Assembly (NCBI RefSeq): GCF_937949835.1
Contig: NZ_CALEDC010000158.1
Location: forward strand, 1 to 6,145
DNA from: an uncultured Campylobacter sp.
GTDB lineage: Bacteria; Campylobacterota; Campylobacteria; Campylobacterales; Campylobacteraceae
Direction of reading: 5' to 3'
DNA length: 6,145 nucleotides
Every line of letters starts with the position of its first letter. The first letter of the stretch is position 1. Below, piece by piece: positions 6,142-6,145 of the stretch. Below the pieces are notes generated by a model, which worked only from the letters and a program-made list of their open reading frames with translations, had not been told where the DNA came from and ran no database searches. The position numbers and the translations under genes were made by a program.

Positions 6142-6145
6142 GTTA

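Overview
The window reads as two blocks of different ancestry joined across a gene-poor stretch. The left block (about 1-4600) looks like an oral or host-associated Campylobacter of the higher-GC kind (rectus/showae/gracilis group is a guess). Its codon use is rich in CTA, ATA, AGC and AGA, runs such as aaattttaaaattt recur, and a type I secretion gene pair follows the HlyB/HlyD plan. The right block (about 4763-6145) has different codon habits (many GAA, AAA, CGC/CGG and TCC/TCG codons) and carries a spirochaete- or Firmicute-like fhs remnant and a TetR regulator. An oral Treponema is my best guess, from memory of the protein families and not from a search.

Left block: after a short gene-free leader (1-195), a 769-residue HlyB-type ABC exporter (196-2505) is followed 25 nt later by a 433-residue HlyD-type periplasmic adaptor (2531-3832), clearly one operon. 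Together they would form the inner-membrane and periplasmic parts of a type I secretion system that moves an unfolded protein, probably an RTX-type substrate, straight to the outside through a TolC-like channel. Neither the channel nor the substrate gene is in the window. The exporter carries an unusual low-complexity insertion of about 75 residues in its N-terminal C39-like domain.

Middle: 3833-4762 holds no gene I can support. It is mostly A/T-rich, contains degenerate 18-bp repeats, and then a perfect 14-bp inverted repeat (4607-4642) and a 10-bp palindrome (4648-4657) close to where the character of the sequence changes.

Right block: on the minus strand lies the 5' half of a formate-tetrahydrofolate ligase gene (fhs), broken by a one-base frameshift near 5200 and truncated at about 4769, so a pseudogene. 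Divergent from it is an intact tetR-type gene (5596-6141) with a textbook promoter (TTGACA, 17 nt, TATTAT). Two near-palindromic 15-bp copies sit exactly 30 bp apart, one on the -35 box and one over the predicted transcription start, which suggests autorepression.

I see no CRISPR array, tRNA, rRNA, transposase or integrase. The most notable point is the junction between the two blocks: either a real inter-phylum transfer between bacteria sharing the mouth, or a chimeric contig. The sequence alone does not decide which.
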